Shown here piece after piece: positions 43,086 to 51,716 of a stretch of DNA of 64,000 nucleotides. Below the pieces are notes generated by a model, which was given only the letters and a program-made list of their open reading frames with translations, was not told where the DNA came from and did no database searches. A program made the position numbers and the translations under genes. Every line of letters begins with the position of its first letter. Positions within the stretch are counted from its first letter, which is position 1. The stretch is taken from positions 24,999 to 88,998 of the forward strand of contig CAJXSL010000019.1 of assembly GCA_913060875.1 (NCBI GenBank), in the 5' to 3' direction. Source of the stretch: an uncultured Desulfobacteraceae bacterium. Lineage in GTDB: Bacteria > Desulfobacterota > Desulfobacteria > Desulfobacterales > UBA5852.

Positions 43086-44851
43086 AACGCAAACGACTCG
43101 TATGGCAAATATTCCCATCTTTTCTTTTGGTCACCCTGATGGCCATTATTACGGCCATCTGGTTTGCCTCCCACGCCCTCGAAATCTTTTTTCTGGACCA
43201 GACCGCAACGGATCTCAAAGATCGCATCGCCCTGGTCCGGTACCAAATCGATCCCCTTATAGACCCGCTGCAGGCCGAACGCATCGACCGTATCTGCAAG
43301 ATCGCCGGCCAGATTTCCTCAACACGTTTTACCGTTATCCTGCCGGACGGCAGGGTCGTAGGCGACTCCCAGGAGAACCCGGCCCATATGGACAACCATT
43401 CCGGGCGCCCCGAAATCAGTGAAGCGCGGGGCAGTGGCATGGGGCGATCCGTTCGCTACAGCCGAACCCTTGACCGACGTTTGATGTACGTCGCCGTTGC
43501 CGTCAATCAGCAGGACCGTCTGACAGGTGTTGTCCGGGCAGCCTTTCCGGTCACATCTCTGGAAGACAAGATGCAGGCCATTCGATGGCGCATGGCCGGC
43601 GGCGGATTGCTTATTGCGATCATTGTAGGCTTGATCAGCCTCCTGGCGGCCCGCAAAATAAGCCATCCGATTGAAATGCTGAAAAAAGGCGCGGATGAAT
43701 TTGCGGCGGGCAACCTGAACCAGAAAATGCCCCTGCCCGCAACCGAAGAGTTGGCCGTGCTGGCCAGCGCCATGAATAAAATGGCGACCCAACTGGACAA
43801 TCGCATCGAAACCGCCATTAACCAGAAGAATGAACTGGAAACCGTCTTATCGAGTATGCGGGAAGGGGTGGTGGCCATCGACGCCACCGAGGCCATCATG
43901 AGCATGAACCCCCTGGCCGCGGAGATGTTCGAGTGTGACCGTGACAAGGTCAAAAATCGCAGCATTCAGGAGGTTGTCCGCAACCTGGCGCTGCAGACTT
44001 TTGTTACCAAAGCCCTTTCCGCCGAGGATTCGCGGGAGGAAGATATTACCTTCTACCGCCAGGCGGAAGTCGTCCTCAATATCAAAAGTTCACCGATTGT
44101 CGATACCACCGGACGACGGATCGGCACGCTTTTGGTCATGACGGACGTGACCCGTTTGCGGCGCCTGGAAAACATGCGCCGGGATTTCGTGGCCAATGTC
44201 TCCCATGAGATCAAAACCCCCCTGACTGCCATCAAGGGCTACGTGGAAACGCTGCATAACCGCGAAGTTGACTCTCCGGAAGACACCAACCGTTTCCTGG
44301 GGATCATCATCAAGCATGTCAATCGCCTGGAAGCCATCGTCGAAGATCTGCTGTCCCTCTCGCGCATCGAGCGGGAAAATTTCCGTGAGGCCCTCAACCT
44401 CGCGATGGTGCGCATGGGCGACATTTTCCAAACCGCTATTCAGGTCTGCCAAAAAAGTGCCGAGAACAAGCATATCGACATTCAAATTCTGAACGGCGAA
44501 GATCTTGAGGCCAATGTGGATGCCACGCTTCTGGAGCAAGCAATCCTGAATCTGCTGGACAATGCCGTCAAATACAGCGAAGAGGGAAGCCGTGTGGAAA
44601 TCCTGGCTGAGAACCGCAACGGCATGCTCGCCATCCATATCCGGGACTATGGCTCCGGCATTGCCAAGCGCAACCTCTCACGACTGTTTGAACGGTTTTA
44701 CCGGGTCGACAAGGCCCGCAGCCGGCAACTCGGCGGGACCGGACTGGGTCTGGCCATCGTCAAGCATATCGTTCAGGCGCACGATGGTGAAATAACCGTG
44801 GATAGCAAGCTGGGGGTGGGCACGACATTTTCCATTTTCCTGCCGCGTTGA
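43082..44851 (+). CDS. phoR: Phosphate regulon sensor kinase PhoR
   Basis: A 589-aa membrane histidine kinase. The first helix is near residues 10-32, a periplasmic loop to about 165, the second helix to about 190, then HAMP (MLKKGADEFAAGNLNQKM). A PAS domain spans about 255-355, the phospho-His is in DFVANVSHEIKTPLTAIKG near residue 376, and the ATPase domain ends with GGTGLGLAIVKHIV near 555. It phosphorylates PhoB, with PstSCAB/PhoU as the sensor input. It overlaps phoB by ATGA. Confidence 0.93.
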   Translation: MKRKRLVWQIFPSFLLVTLMAIITAIWFASHALEIFFLDQTATDLKDRIALVRYQIDPLIDPLQAERIDRICKIAGQISSTRFTVILPDGRVVGDSQENPAHMDNHSGRPEISEARGSGMGRSVRYSRTLDRRLMYVAVAVNQQDRLTGVVRAAFPVTSLEDKMQAIRWRMAGGGLLIAIIVGLISLLAARKISHPIEMLKKGADEFAAGNLNQKMPLPATEELAVLASAMNKMATQLDNRIETAINQKNELETVLSSMREGVVAIDATEAIMSMNPLAAEMFECDRDKVKNRSIQEVVRNLALQTFVTKALSAEDSREEDITFYRQAEVVLNIKSSPIVDTTGRRIGTLLVMTDVTRLRRLENMRRDFVANVSHEIKTPLTAIKGYVETLHNREVDSPEDTNRFLGIIIKHVNRLEAIVEDLLSLSRIERENFREALNLAMVRMGDIFQTAIQVCQKSAENKHIDIQILNGEDLEANVDATLLEQAILNLLDNAVKYSEEGSRVEILAENRNGMLAIHIRDYGSGIAKRNLSRLFERFYRVDKARSRQLGGTGLGLAIVKHIVQAHDGEITVDSKLGVGTTFSIFLPR

Positions 44852-44863
44852 GGTGCTCCGCCA

Positions 44864-45262
44864 TCACGAAGCGCGGTCTTTCCTTACCGGCCGCACGAAT
44901 TTGACACCAATCCCTTCATCGGTGATGCGAACCACTTTACCCCGGACCTTGATGGGATCGGCATTGCGTGAAGGGGTAAAATTCAGCAGGATTTCCTGAC
45001 CGACATTAAAGGGCTCCCGCGTCTCGATGAATACACCGGTGGGGCTGATGTTCTGGATGGTGTCGCGGTAAGCTCGGTCATGGGTCGCATAATATACGGT
45101 GAGGCTTGTTTCCCGGCGTTTATGGCGGCGTGTATGGCGGGCCTGCTTTTTCTCGAGCTCCTCAAGCATGGCCACCTGTTCTTCCAGTGACAAATCGGTT
45201 ATGAGCTCAAATAAGCGAAAGGCTACATCGGTTTGGCTGATTGGCTTTTTGTTTTCCGCCAT
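44864..45262 (-). CDS. PilZ domain protein
   Basis: A 132-aa protein with a short N-terminal helix and a PilZ domain. The c-di-GMP motif is RRHKRRETSL near residues 43-52 (RxxxR) followed by NISPTGVFIE near 75 (D/NxSxxG). It would bind cyclic di-GMP and act as an adaptor. A strong GGAGGAG site precedes the ATG. It is convergent with phoR and divergent from the 804-aa gene. Confidence 0.9.
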   Translation of the reverse strand: MAENKKPISQTDVAFRLFELITDLSLEEQVAMLEELEKKQARHTRRHKRRETSLTVYYATHDRAYRDTIQNISPTGVFIETREPFNVGQEILLNFTPSRNADPIKVRGKVVRITDEGIGVKFVRPVRKDRAS

Positions 45263-45515
45263 TGTCGCGCTCCTCCATGGGTCTTGCCTGCATGCCGGGC
45301 CGCCGGCAGGGCCTTGGCGTTGCCACCTGTCCTTTTATGAGTATTAGTCGGATCGCCGATTATTGTCAAAAAAAAAATCCGCTCCCGATGCGGCACCTTT
45401 CCCCTCCAGTCGTCTATTTTACAAAATTCATACCCAATCTTAACACCAGCGGAACATCCCTCCTCCAGAATGGAAACATTAAAAATGAAGCACACCCGTT
45501 TGAACGAAGGACGCT

Positions 45516-47930
45516 ATGCTGCAATCCCCGGCTTTATCCAATGTGATCCGCCCCGACGTCTTTAATCCCCTCCCGGTGAAAACGGTAACAACTGCCGGTG
45601 ACCGGCTCGGAATCGATCCCCGCAATCCGGAAACGTTGGCGCGCACCCTCCCCTTTTCTCCGGAAGATACAACGGCCGGGGTTGAAAATGAAATCCAGGC
45701 CTCCGTGGCAGGCGATGCCTCCCAGGTGGACCTGCCCATTTCCATTGCGGCGTCCGATGTCTTCGAAAATGTGCGTCACATGGCCGTGGCCGGTGACACA
45801 TCACCGCGCCTGCTGGACGGTCTGGAAGCCTATCTGCAGCAGAACACCGATCGTCTGTGGGAGAACAGTTGGGTCCAATTCCCTGAAGATCGACTGTCGG
45901 CCTTTTCACGGAAAGTATTCCGGGAAGATCTGCGCGCCGATAAGCGCAGCCCCAACAGCCGCGCCCGCAAAGACGCCGACCGCTTCCGATGCCACCGCCA
46001 GGGGCAAGCCTATATCCGGGTGCCCATCAGCTATCTGATGAAGCTGGCACTGGCCGAGGTTGTCAGCACACCGCAGACGGATCCGATGATCCGCACCGAA
46101 GCGCGGCGTATGATGGCCCACTTTATCAGCGACAACACGTCACCCGAAACCCATTCCTTTTATACGCCGACGCTCGCCAAGGGAGCCCGCCCCGGCATGG
46201 CCATTGCCGAGGAGACCACCAAGCGCCTTTTGCTTTCCCAGCTTCTCGTGATGTACGCCAATCGACGTTTCGGCCTGCTGAACAACGGGCAACGTGCCAT
46301 GATCTATATGGCGCCCCATCCCCCTCAACGCCAGAAGCGGCTGAATGAACTGATCCCGGACGCCTACTACCGCGAGCTTTTCATGAGTCCCTGTCTTTCA
46401 GGGTGGGATCGTGGCGAAGACAAACAGGCCTATATGGCCCATTGCCATAGAGTGCTTTCCCGCAGCCAACTGAACGCGGTCTCCAAACTCCGCGATGCCG
46501 GTATCATTACCCGTAATCTTGTGGTACTGCCCAACCTCTCCAATATCAGTCTGGCCAATAACGGTACCCATCTGAGTATCGGCAGTCGTATGCTGAGTCA
46601 GCATCTGAGAAACCCGGATCTGGCATTCGGTGCCCGGGAAGAAAAATGGCTGGGAGACCTGGCCATTAAAATTCTGGAACATTTCCTGCCTCTTTTCGTC
46701 GGCACCTACAGCGGTGCGCCCTACCGCCTGGATTTCAGCGACATGCATCCTGAGAAAGCCCTGGGTTTTCTTCCACACGAACTGAATCAAACCCATCTGA
46801 GGATGATCTGGCGTCGCTGGAAGAAAAAAGCCCGCATGAAAATCCTGGGGAGACCCATCACGCCCTTCGGCCCTGTCTGGCTCGACCGCACCCTGAGCCG
46901 CGGCCTGGGTCTCAAAGGGGATTTCGTGCTGGATTTTCGTCTGTTGGACTATCTGGCCTGCCTGATGAGCACCCGCACCTCGGGGGCCCTCAACGGTGAA
47001 CTCGGCAGCGACCTCAAATTGAAAAACGATCTGACATCCATGGGGGCCTTTCACGCGTCCATGCCGCTTTACCTGCTCTACCGGCTGCGCCGCTTTGATG
47101 ACATGGGTTTTTCGGGTTTTGAAGGACGCCATTACAGCCAGTTCGAAAGCATCCCGAAGGACCTGGCGCCGGCCGCCTGCCTGCAGTCGCTGCTTTCCGC
47201 ACTGGCATACCAGTATATCTTTCGGGAAGGCATTCACCACAGCGACATACCGGATACGCCGAAAATCGAAAGCGAGCGCCGCCAGATCTTTTTCGGCGCG
47301 GCTATCGACATTCCGACGTTCTATGTCCATCGCGAAAGTCGCAACCGTTTCCTCATGCGGCTGCTCAAAGATGTCCGTGGCACCCGCTTCAGTCATCGTT
47401 ATCCCGGCTATATCCGCATTAAGCTCGATGAATACCGGCGCGCATTGATTCGCACGCTGCGGCGGGATGGCGCGGACCTGATCGAGCAGTTCCAGGCCGG
47501 CGGCTGCCTCGATGACCTTGAAGAGCGTCTGCAATCGCCAAGGGACCGGGGTGCCGCCGGCCGCCTGACACGCGGCATCCTGGCAGAAGCCGGCGCCCGT
47601 TCCCCCCTGCAACTTTCGGCGGATGAGTTCAACCAGGCCGCCGAAAAGTATTATCGGGAGACATTATGCCGCAAGCAGATGGCGGAAGGGCTGGATATCC
47701 TGGAAAAAGAGCTGGCCGCTATCGACACGCCACGCGCCTGGCGCCAGGGCCGCTACAATCGACCACTGTATCAACTCCTCAAAGGATTGAGCGCCCGGGA
47801 ATTTCTGGCACGCCACCGCCAGGCGCTCCTCTTTGAAATGGCATCCGAGGAGACGTTGGCCAAACTCCTTCATCTGTTTATCCTGATTACCCTCAAGGCG
47901 CGCCAGACAGAGGAGGCCGCCGCGTCATAG
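45516..47930 (+). CDS. Large unrecognised cytoplasmic protein (804 aa)
   Basis: An 804-aa soluble, arginine- and histidine-rich protein with no signal or membrane segment and no motif I recognise. Distinct stretches are FYTPTLAKGARPGMAIAEE near residue 215, LPHELNQTHLRMIWRRWKKK near 423, and RFSHRYPGYIRIKLDEYRRA near 630. The even character and lack of repeats suggest a single-function enzyme or scaffold. It begins after AAGGA and is followed by two lipid-enzyme-like genes on the same strand (gaps 88 nt and an 8-nt overlap). Its function should be sought with them. Confidence 0.8.
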   Translation: MLQSPALSNVIRPDVFNPLPVKTVTTAGDRLGIDPRNPETLARTLPFSPEDTTAGVENEIQASVAGDASQVDLPISIAASDVFENVRHMAVAGDTSPRLLDGLEAYLQQNTDRLWENSWVQFPEDRLSAFSRKVFREDLRADKRSPNSRARKDADRFRCHRQGQAYIRVPISYLMKLALAEVVSTPQTDPMIRTEARRMMAHFISDNTSPETHSFYTPTLAKGARPGMAIAEETTKRLLLSQLLVMYANRRFGLLNNGQRAMIYMAPHPPQRQKRLNELIPDAYYRELFMSPCLSGWDRGEDKQAYMAHCHRVLSRSQLNAVSKLRDAGIITRNLVVLPNLSNISLANNGTHLSIGSRMLSQHLRNPDLAFGAREEKWLGDLAIKILEHFLPLFVGTYSGAPYRLDFSDMHPEKALGFLPHELNQTHLRMIWRRWKKKARMKILGRPITPFGPVWLDRTLSRGLGLKGDFVLDFRLLDYLACLMSTRTSGALNGELGSDLKLKNDLTSMGAFHASMPLYLLYRLRRFDDMGFSGFEGRHYSQFESIPKDLAPAACLQSLLSALAYQYIFREGIHHSDIPDTPKIESERRQIFFGAAIDIPTFYVHRESRNRFLMRLLKDVRGTRFSHRYPGYIRIKLDEYRRALIRTLRRDGADLIEQFQAGGCLDDLEERLQSPRDRGAAGRLTRGILAEAGARSPLQLSADEFNQAAEKYYRETLCRKQMAEGLDILEKELAAIDTPRAWRQGRYNRPLYQLLKGLSAREFLARHRQALLFEMASEETLAKLLHLFILITLKARQTEEAAAS

Positions 47931-48018
47931 CACCCGTCCGGCACACAGCACCTCGACGCCATCGTTTCGCGATGGCATCCATTCCGGACGGGAAATACGC
48001 ACCGCCGATGATAATCTC

Positions 48019-49038
48019 ATGACCACATTACCCGAACATCAATACATTCAACGTGACACAGGCCAGGTGATCACCGAGCGATTGTTCTCAGATCGAATGA
48101 TCCACCTGCTTTATGCCCACGCCCGGGAACGCTCGCCGCGCGTCTTTGACCAACTCACCTCCCGACGGACCAACGACTGCTGCGCCTTTTGGCAGTTCGA
48201 TCTGCCATCACGGCGCTCTCCTGCGGCCGTCCGCCGCATGATCCGGCAGCTTGCCATCCGCATGGATGAATGCCTGTCGCCGGATGAATTGACATCACCG
48301 CGCAAACTGTTCGAACGCCAGATCCGCTACTGGCAGTGCCGTCCGATGGCGCTGGACGAAAACCAGATCGTGTCACCGGCCGACGCCCGCATGCTGACGG
48401 GCTCGTTTGCCCGCCAGTCACAGCTTTTCCTGAAAGAAAAATTCTTCGATTACCAGGACCTGCTTGGCGCCAACAAAACCCGGTGGCTGGAGGCCTTCCA
48501 GGATGGACAGTTCGCCGTCTTCCGGCTGACACCCGAAAAATACCACTACAATCATCTTCCCGTAAGCGGACGCGTTGTGGATATTTACGAAATTCAAGGC
48601 GCTTACCATTCCTGCAATCCCGGTGCCGTTGTCCGCATGGTAACACCCTACTCCAAGAACCGGCGGGTGGTTACGATTATCGACACCGATGTACCGAACG
48701 GCAGCCATGTCGGACTGGTTGCCATGGTGGAGGTTGTGGCCCTGATGATCGGTGATATCGTCCAGCGCTACAGCCCTGAACGCTACGACACGCCACGTCC
48801 GGTGACCACCGGAATGGTCGTCCGACGCGGACAGCCCAAAAGCCTATACCGCCCCGGCAGTTCGGTGGATGTCCTTATGTTCCAGAACAACCGCGTTCAA
48901 TTCTGCGACGATATCCTGGCCAACCAGCACCATGCCAGTGCCCGCAGCCGGTTTTCCCGCGGCTTCGGCCGGCAGCTGGTCGAAACCGAAGTCCAGGTGC
49001 GCGACACCATTGCCATGAAAGGAGCATTTGATGGCTGA
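48019..49038 (+). CDS. Phosphatidylserine decarboxylase-like protein
   Basis: A 339-aa member of the PSD superfamily. The catalytic set is visible: Asp122 in SPADARML, His179 in YHYNHLPVSGRV, and a self-cleavage-type site Gly280-Ser281 in YRPGSSVDVLMF, where classic enzymes have LGST. It would form a pyruvoyl group from Ser281. A 115-aa N-terminal region not found in PSD precedes the domain. There is no membrane segment. The substrate need not be phosphatidylserine, given the divergence. It overlaps the Lgt-like gene by 8 nt. Confidence 0.75.
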   Translation: MTTLPEHQYIQRDTGQVITERLFSDRMIHLLYAHARERSPRVFDQLTSRRTNDCCAFWQFDLPSRRSPAAVRRMIRQLAIRMDECLSPDELTSPRKLFERQIRYWQCRPMALDENQIVSPADARMLTGSFARQSQLFLKEKFFDYQDLLGANKTRWLEAFQDGQFAVFRLTPEKYHYNHLPVSGRVVDIYEIQGAYHSCNPGAVVRMVTPYSKNRRVVTIIDTDVPNGSHVGLVAMVEVVALMIGDIVQRYSPERYDTPRPVTTGMVVRRGQPKSLYRPGSSVDVLMFQNNRVQFCDDILANQHHASARSRFSRGFGRQLVETEVQVRDTIAMKGAFDG

Positions 49039-50086
49039 TGAAATATTTGTAGGCCTGTGCGGCCTGTTGACCGTTTTCCTTTTTCGCTGGGCCTTTCGGC
49101 ACCTAACCCGGGAAAAATGGCAGTTTGTGGCCTCCATTCCCAAATGCAAAGGCACCGATAACTGCTGGGAGGGCATCAACCTGACGTACTACGGGTTCTT
49201 CAATGCCACGGCCTACACCCTCGCCTGCACCCTTTTAATCCTTCTGACAGCTGCCGCCGGCATTCCCGTCGGGTTTACCTTGATCCTAGTGGTCGTCATC
49301 CTTGCCATTTGCATGCCGGGGTCACGCATAGTGGCCCGCCTGGTTGAGAAAAAACCGCACACTTTCAGTATCGGCGGCGCATTTTTTCTCGGTATTCTCC
49401 TTACGCCGCCCCTTCTGATAATGGTGCCGCCGCTATCCACCCGTCTGTTTCATCAGACCGTGAATCCGATAGTTTTTCTGGCCGCGGTAGCGATTGCCTA
49501 TTGCTGGGGCGAGGGCATTGGTCGCCTGGCCTGTATCAGCTTTGGTTGCTGCTATGGCAAACCCCTTTCCGATGTTCATCCCCGCCTGCGTCCCTTGTTT
49601 CGCCACTGGCATTTCATCTTTCAGGGATCGACACGTAAAATTGCCTACGCCCACCACCTCGATGGGGTCCAGGTCGTACCTGTCCAGGCCATCACCGCCG
49701 TGCTTTACACCGTAACCGCCCTGGTGAGCATTTATGCCTTCCTCAACCAACATTTTCACACAGCATTGCTGCTGTCCCTGGTCATCAGCCAGTTATGGCG
49801 CTTCGCATCGGAGTTTCTGCGCGCTGACTATAGAGGAAATGGCCATATCAGCGCCTACCAGTACATGAGCCTGGTCGCTGTCGCCATTGCGATAGGGGTG
49901 GCGGCTATTGCGCCCTTACCGCCAGTTCTTGAATCCCTTTCGATTCTTCAAGGCCTCGCCCGGCTCTGGCACCCGGCCATGCTGCTAATGCTCCAGGTCC
50001 TCTGGGTAACCGCCTTTGTTTACACCGGTCGGAGCGACGTTACCGGGTCGACCATTCAGTTTCACGTTCACCGCCATCTCGTATGA
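49031..50086 (+). CDS. Lgt-like integral membrane transferase
   Basis: A 351-aa membrane protein with about eight helices, related to prolipoprotein diacylglyceryl transferase. It has the GxGR-like GEGIGRLACISFGCCYGKP region near residues 158-176 (as GRxGNFxN/CCYG of Lgt) and SEFLRADYRGN near 258-268 (as EFLRGD). The start at 49031 has AAAGGAG 6 nt upstream. It carries a large loop around residues 177-205. It is probably not the housekeeping Lgt; co-transcription with a PSD-like gene suggests a modified lipid or lipoprotein head group. Confidence 0.75.
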   Translation: MADEIFVGLCGLLTVFLFRWAFRHLTREKWQFVASIPKCKGTDNCWEGINLTYYGFFNATAYTLACTLLILLTAAAGIPVGFTLILVVVILAICMPGSRIVARLVEKKPHTFSIGGAFFLGILLTPPLLIMVPPLSTRLFHQTVNPIVFLAAVAIAYCWGEGIGRLACISFGCCYGKPLSDVHPRLRPLFRHWHFIFQGSTRKIAYAHHLDGVQVVPVQAITAVLYTVTALVSIYAFLNQHFHTALLLSLVISQLWRFASEFLRADYRGNGHISAYQYMSLVAVAIAIGVAAIAPLPPVLESLSILQGLARLWHPAMLLMLQVLWVTAFVYTGRSDVTGSTIQFHVHRHLV

Positions 50087-50453
50087 TGCTCCGTTTTTTT
50101 CTCATGAAAAAAAATATTTTCTTGATGGAAGCGTAAAAAGTCGCGAGGCCATTTTGACGTCATCCCGGCGAAAGAAGCTGCGTCGCAATTGATGCGTTAG
50201 GGGTTTGGCAGCATGGGTCATTCCGGCGGAAGAGGCTGTGTTGCAATAACCACGACTCGCGGCGTCGGGATCGGTATTGGAATCGGGTTCGAAAGGGCGT
50301 CGGATAAAGCCAGGATCTTCTGATATCAAGATGATAGAGATTCCCGTTCAAAGCCTGTCCCGGACGCCGATCCAAAATCCGTAATGACGGACAAGGTACT
50401 CTTTACGGAATCATCTTTTCTTGCCCGAGAAAATGGGAATAGCGGTATAGTAA
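50087..50453. other. Gap holding the second copy of the 35-bp repeat
   Basis: No gene is seen. The repeat (50273-50307, beginning CGGTATTGGAATCGGGTTCG) matches 26105-26139 with one change. CATTCCGGCGGAAG-like and GTCATCCCGGCG fragments suggest a decayed dispersed element. Confidence 0.5.
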
Positions 50454-51053
50454 TCAACGAGAAAGGCCGGCTTTCGAATCTTGCCGGTCACCTTTCGTGC
50501 GCTTACGCTTCCGCCGCCGATGCCACATCATTACGCTGATCACGACCAAAGCACCCAGAGCCAAAACACCTATCTGGAAGTATCGTCCGTGTTCGAGAAT
50601 TCTCTGGAAGGCTTCTCCTAAAAGATAGCCGCCCGAGCCGATGATCACCGCCCAGGCAATGGCGCTGAGGAAGCTGAGCAGGGCAAAGGTGCCCACGCGG
50701 CATTTTCCGGAACCCAGCAGGAAGGGAATAATCGCCCGCATGCCATAGATAAAACGGTAAAAAAGCACCACCACCTCACGCCGACGGTCAAGCATGGCGA
50801 CGGCGCAATTCATTTTTTGCTGCCAGGTGGGCCGGTGGCGAAAAAGCCCGGGGCCTTTGCGTCGTCCCAGATGGAAAAAAAACTGATCGCCGACAAAGGC
50901 CCCCATGGCGGATGCCAGCACCATGCCTTTGGGATCCATCAACCCCTGCTGGACAAGAAGAGCCGCAATCAGCAGGACCGATTCCCCCTCCAAAATGGCA
51001 CCGATAAAAAGGGCCGGATAGCCGTACTGCGCAACCAAAGTTTCCAGCGTCAT
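50454..51053 (-). CDS. DedA/SNARE-associated family membrane protein
   Basis: A 199-aa DedA protein. Motifs are FIGAILEGESVLLIAALL near residues 15-33, GAFVGDQFFFHLGRRKG near 50-66, and RFIYGMRAIIPFLLGSG near 100-116, with four or five helices and a basic tail. Members flip or move phospholipids or undecaprenyl phosphate. The position next to lipid-enzyme-like genes fits this. The start has GAGG only 3 nt away, so it could be internal. Confidence 0.9.
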   Translation of the reverse strand: MTLETLVAQYGYPALFIGAILEGESVLLIAALLVQQGLMDPKGMVLASAMGAFVGDQFFFHLGRRKGPGLFRHRPTWQQKMNCAVAMLDRRREVVVLFYRFIYGMRAIIPFLLGSGKCRVGTFALLSFLSAIAWAVIIGSGGYLLGEAFQRILEHGRYFQIGVLALGALVVISVMMWHRRRKRKRTKGDRQDSKAGLSR

Positions 51054-51095
51054 AAACCTCGCATAGAATAAAGCCGCTTTGTCCCCGGGAGGGTG

Positions 51096-51140
51096 AATCC
51101 AGCTATTTCACACGTTCGTGGGATGAAATATTCAGGTTAA
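51096..51140. repeat. Palindromic element, family P
   Basis: AATCCAGCTATTTCA pairs with TGAAATATTCAGGTT across a short GC-rich centre, at the end of the small 69-aa gene. Confidence 0.5.
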
Positions 51141-51346
51141 AGAGATAGCCGGTTCATTTGCCGAAGTGAAGGGACAGCCAGTTCGGCCTGTTTACGGGTA
51201 ATCTCCATTGCCCGCAGTCGCAATGTCTGCATCTCTTCAGGATGATCGAGCCGTTCGAAGCGTTGCGGGGCAACGCGAAACACTTCATGGGTATCCGGGT
51301 GGAACATAAAAATTTCATCATTCATACAAAAATATTTTTCCGTCAT
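51137..51346 (-). CDS. Small protein, unknown (69 aa)
   Basis: Starts MTEKYFCMNDEIFMFHPDTH, an even mix of charged residues, no membrane segment. I do not recognise it. The start at 51346 is chosen because the upstream part of the longer frame overlaps the Cys-rich gene. It lies 13 nt after that gene in the same direction. Confidence 0.55.
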   Translation of the reverse strand: MTEKYFCMNDEIFMFHPDTHEVFRVAPQRFERLDHPEEMQTLRLRAMEITRKQAELAVPSLRQMNRLSL

Positions 51347-51359
51347 GGGGTCATTCCTT

Positions 51360-51542
51360 TTATGATCTTCGCGAGGGCAAATGCAGGGGATACCCGTGGT
51401 CAACAGCCATAGCGGCGCTAAACTCCAGTTCACGGCTCAACCGCCGCAGATAGGCCATGCGTTTGTCGCAGACACGGCACTGACTGTTGTTCTTGTCCTT
51501 GTTTCGTCGCGGGCATTGCAGACACGGGTTAAGTCGATTCAT
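51360..51542 (-). CDS. Small Cys-rich, zinc-ribbon-like protein (60 aa)
   Basis: Starts MNRLNPCLQCPRRNKDKNN and continues QCRVCDKR, giving two CxxC pairs that could bind zinc. The rest is a helix with an AVDHGYPLH end. A strong AAGGAGG lies upstream. It is encoded between the radical SAM gene and the DedA gene. Confidence 0.65.
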   Translation of the reverse strand: MNRLNPCLQCPRRNKDKNNSQCRVCDKRMAYLRRLSRELEFSAAMAVDHGYPLHLPSRRS

Positions 51543-51716
51543 CGAAGCCTCCTTGGCATTCCGGTCCCCAAGATGGATCTTGCGGTTGACTCGCTTGGTT
51601 ACAAATAGAGGGGTCGGTCTTCCGTTTAGCGTTGCTGTGCATGAACCTGCCGCAAGATCTGTATGGCCACAATTTACCCTAATGCAATTAGGTCGGGATT
51701 ATCAGGCGATTAGAAT

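Noticed and set aside
45437..45445. TTAAC upstream of the 804-aa gene as a PHO box
   Set aside because: Only one unit; no second unit 11 nt away on either side.
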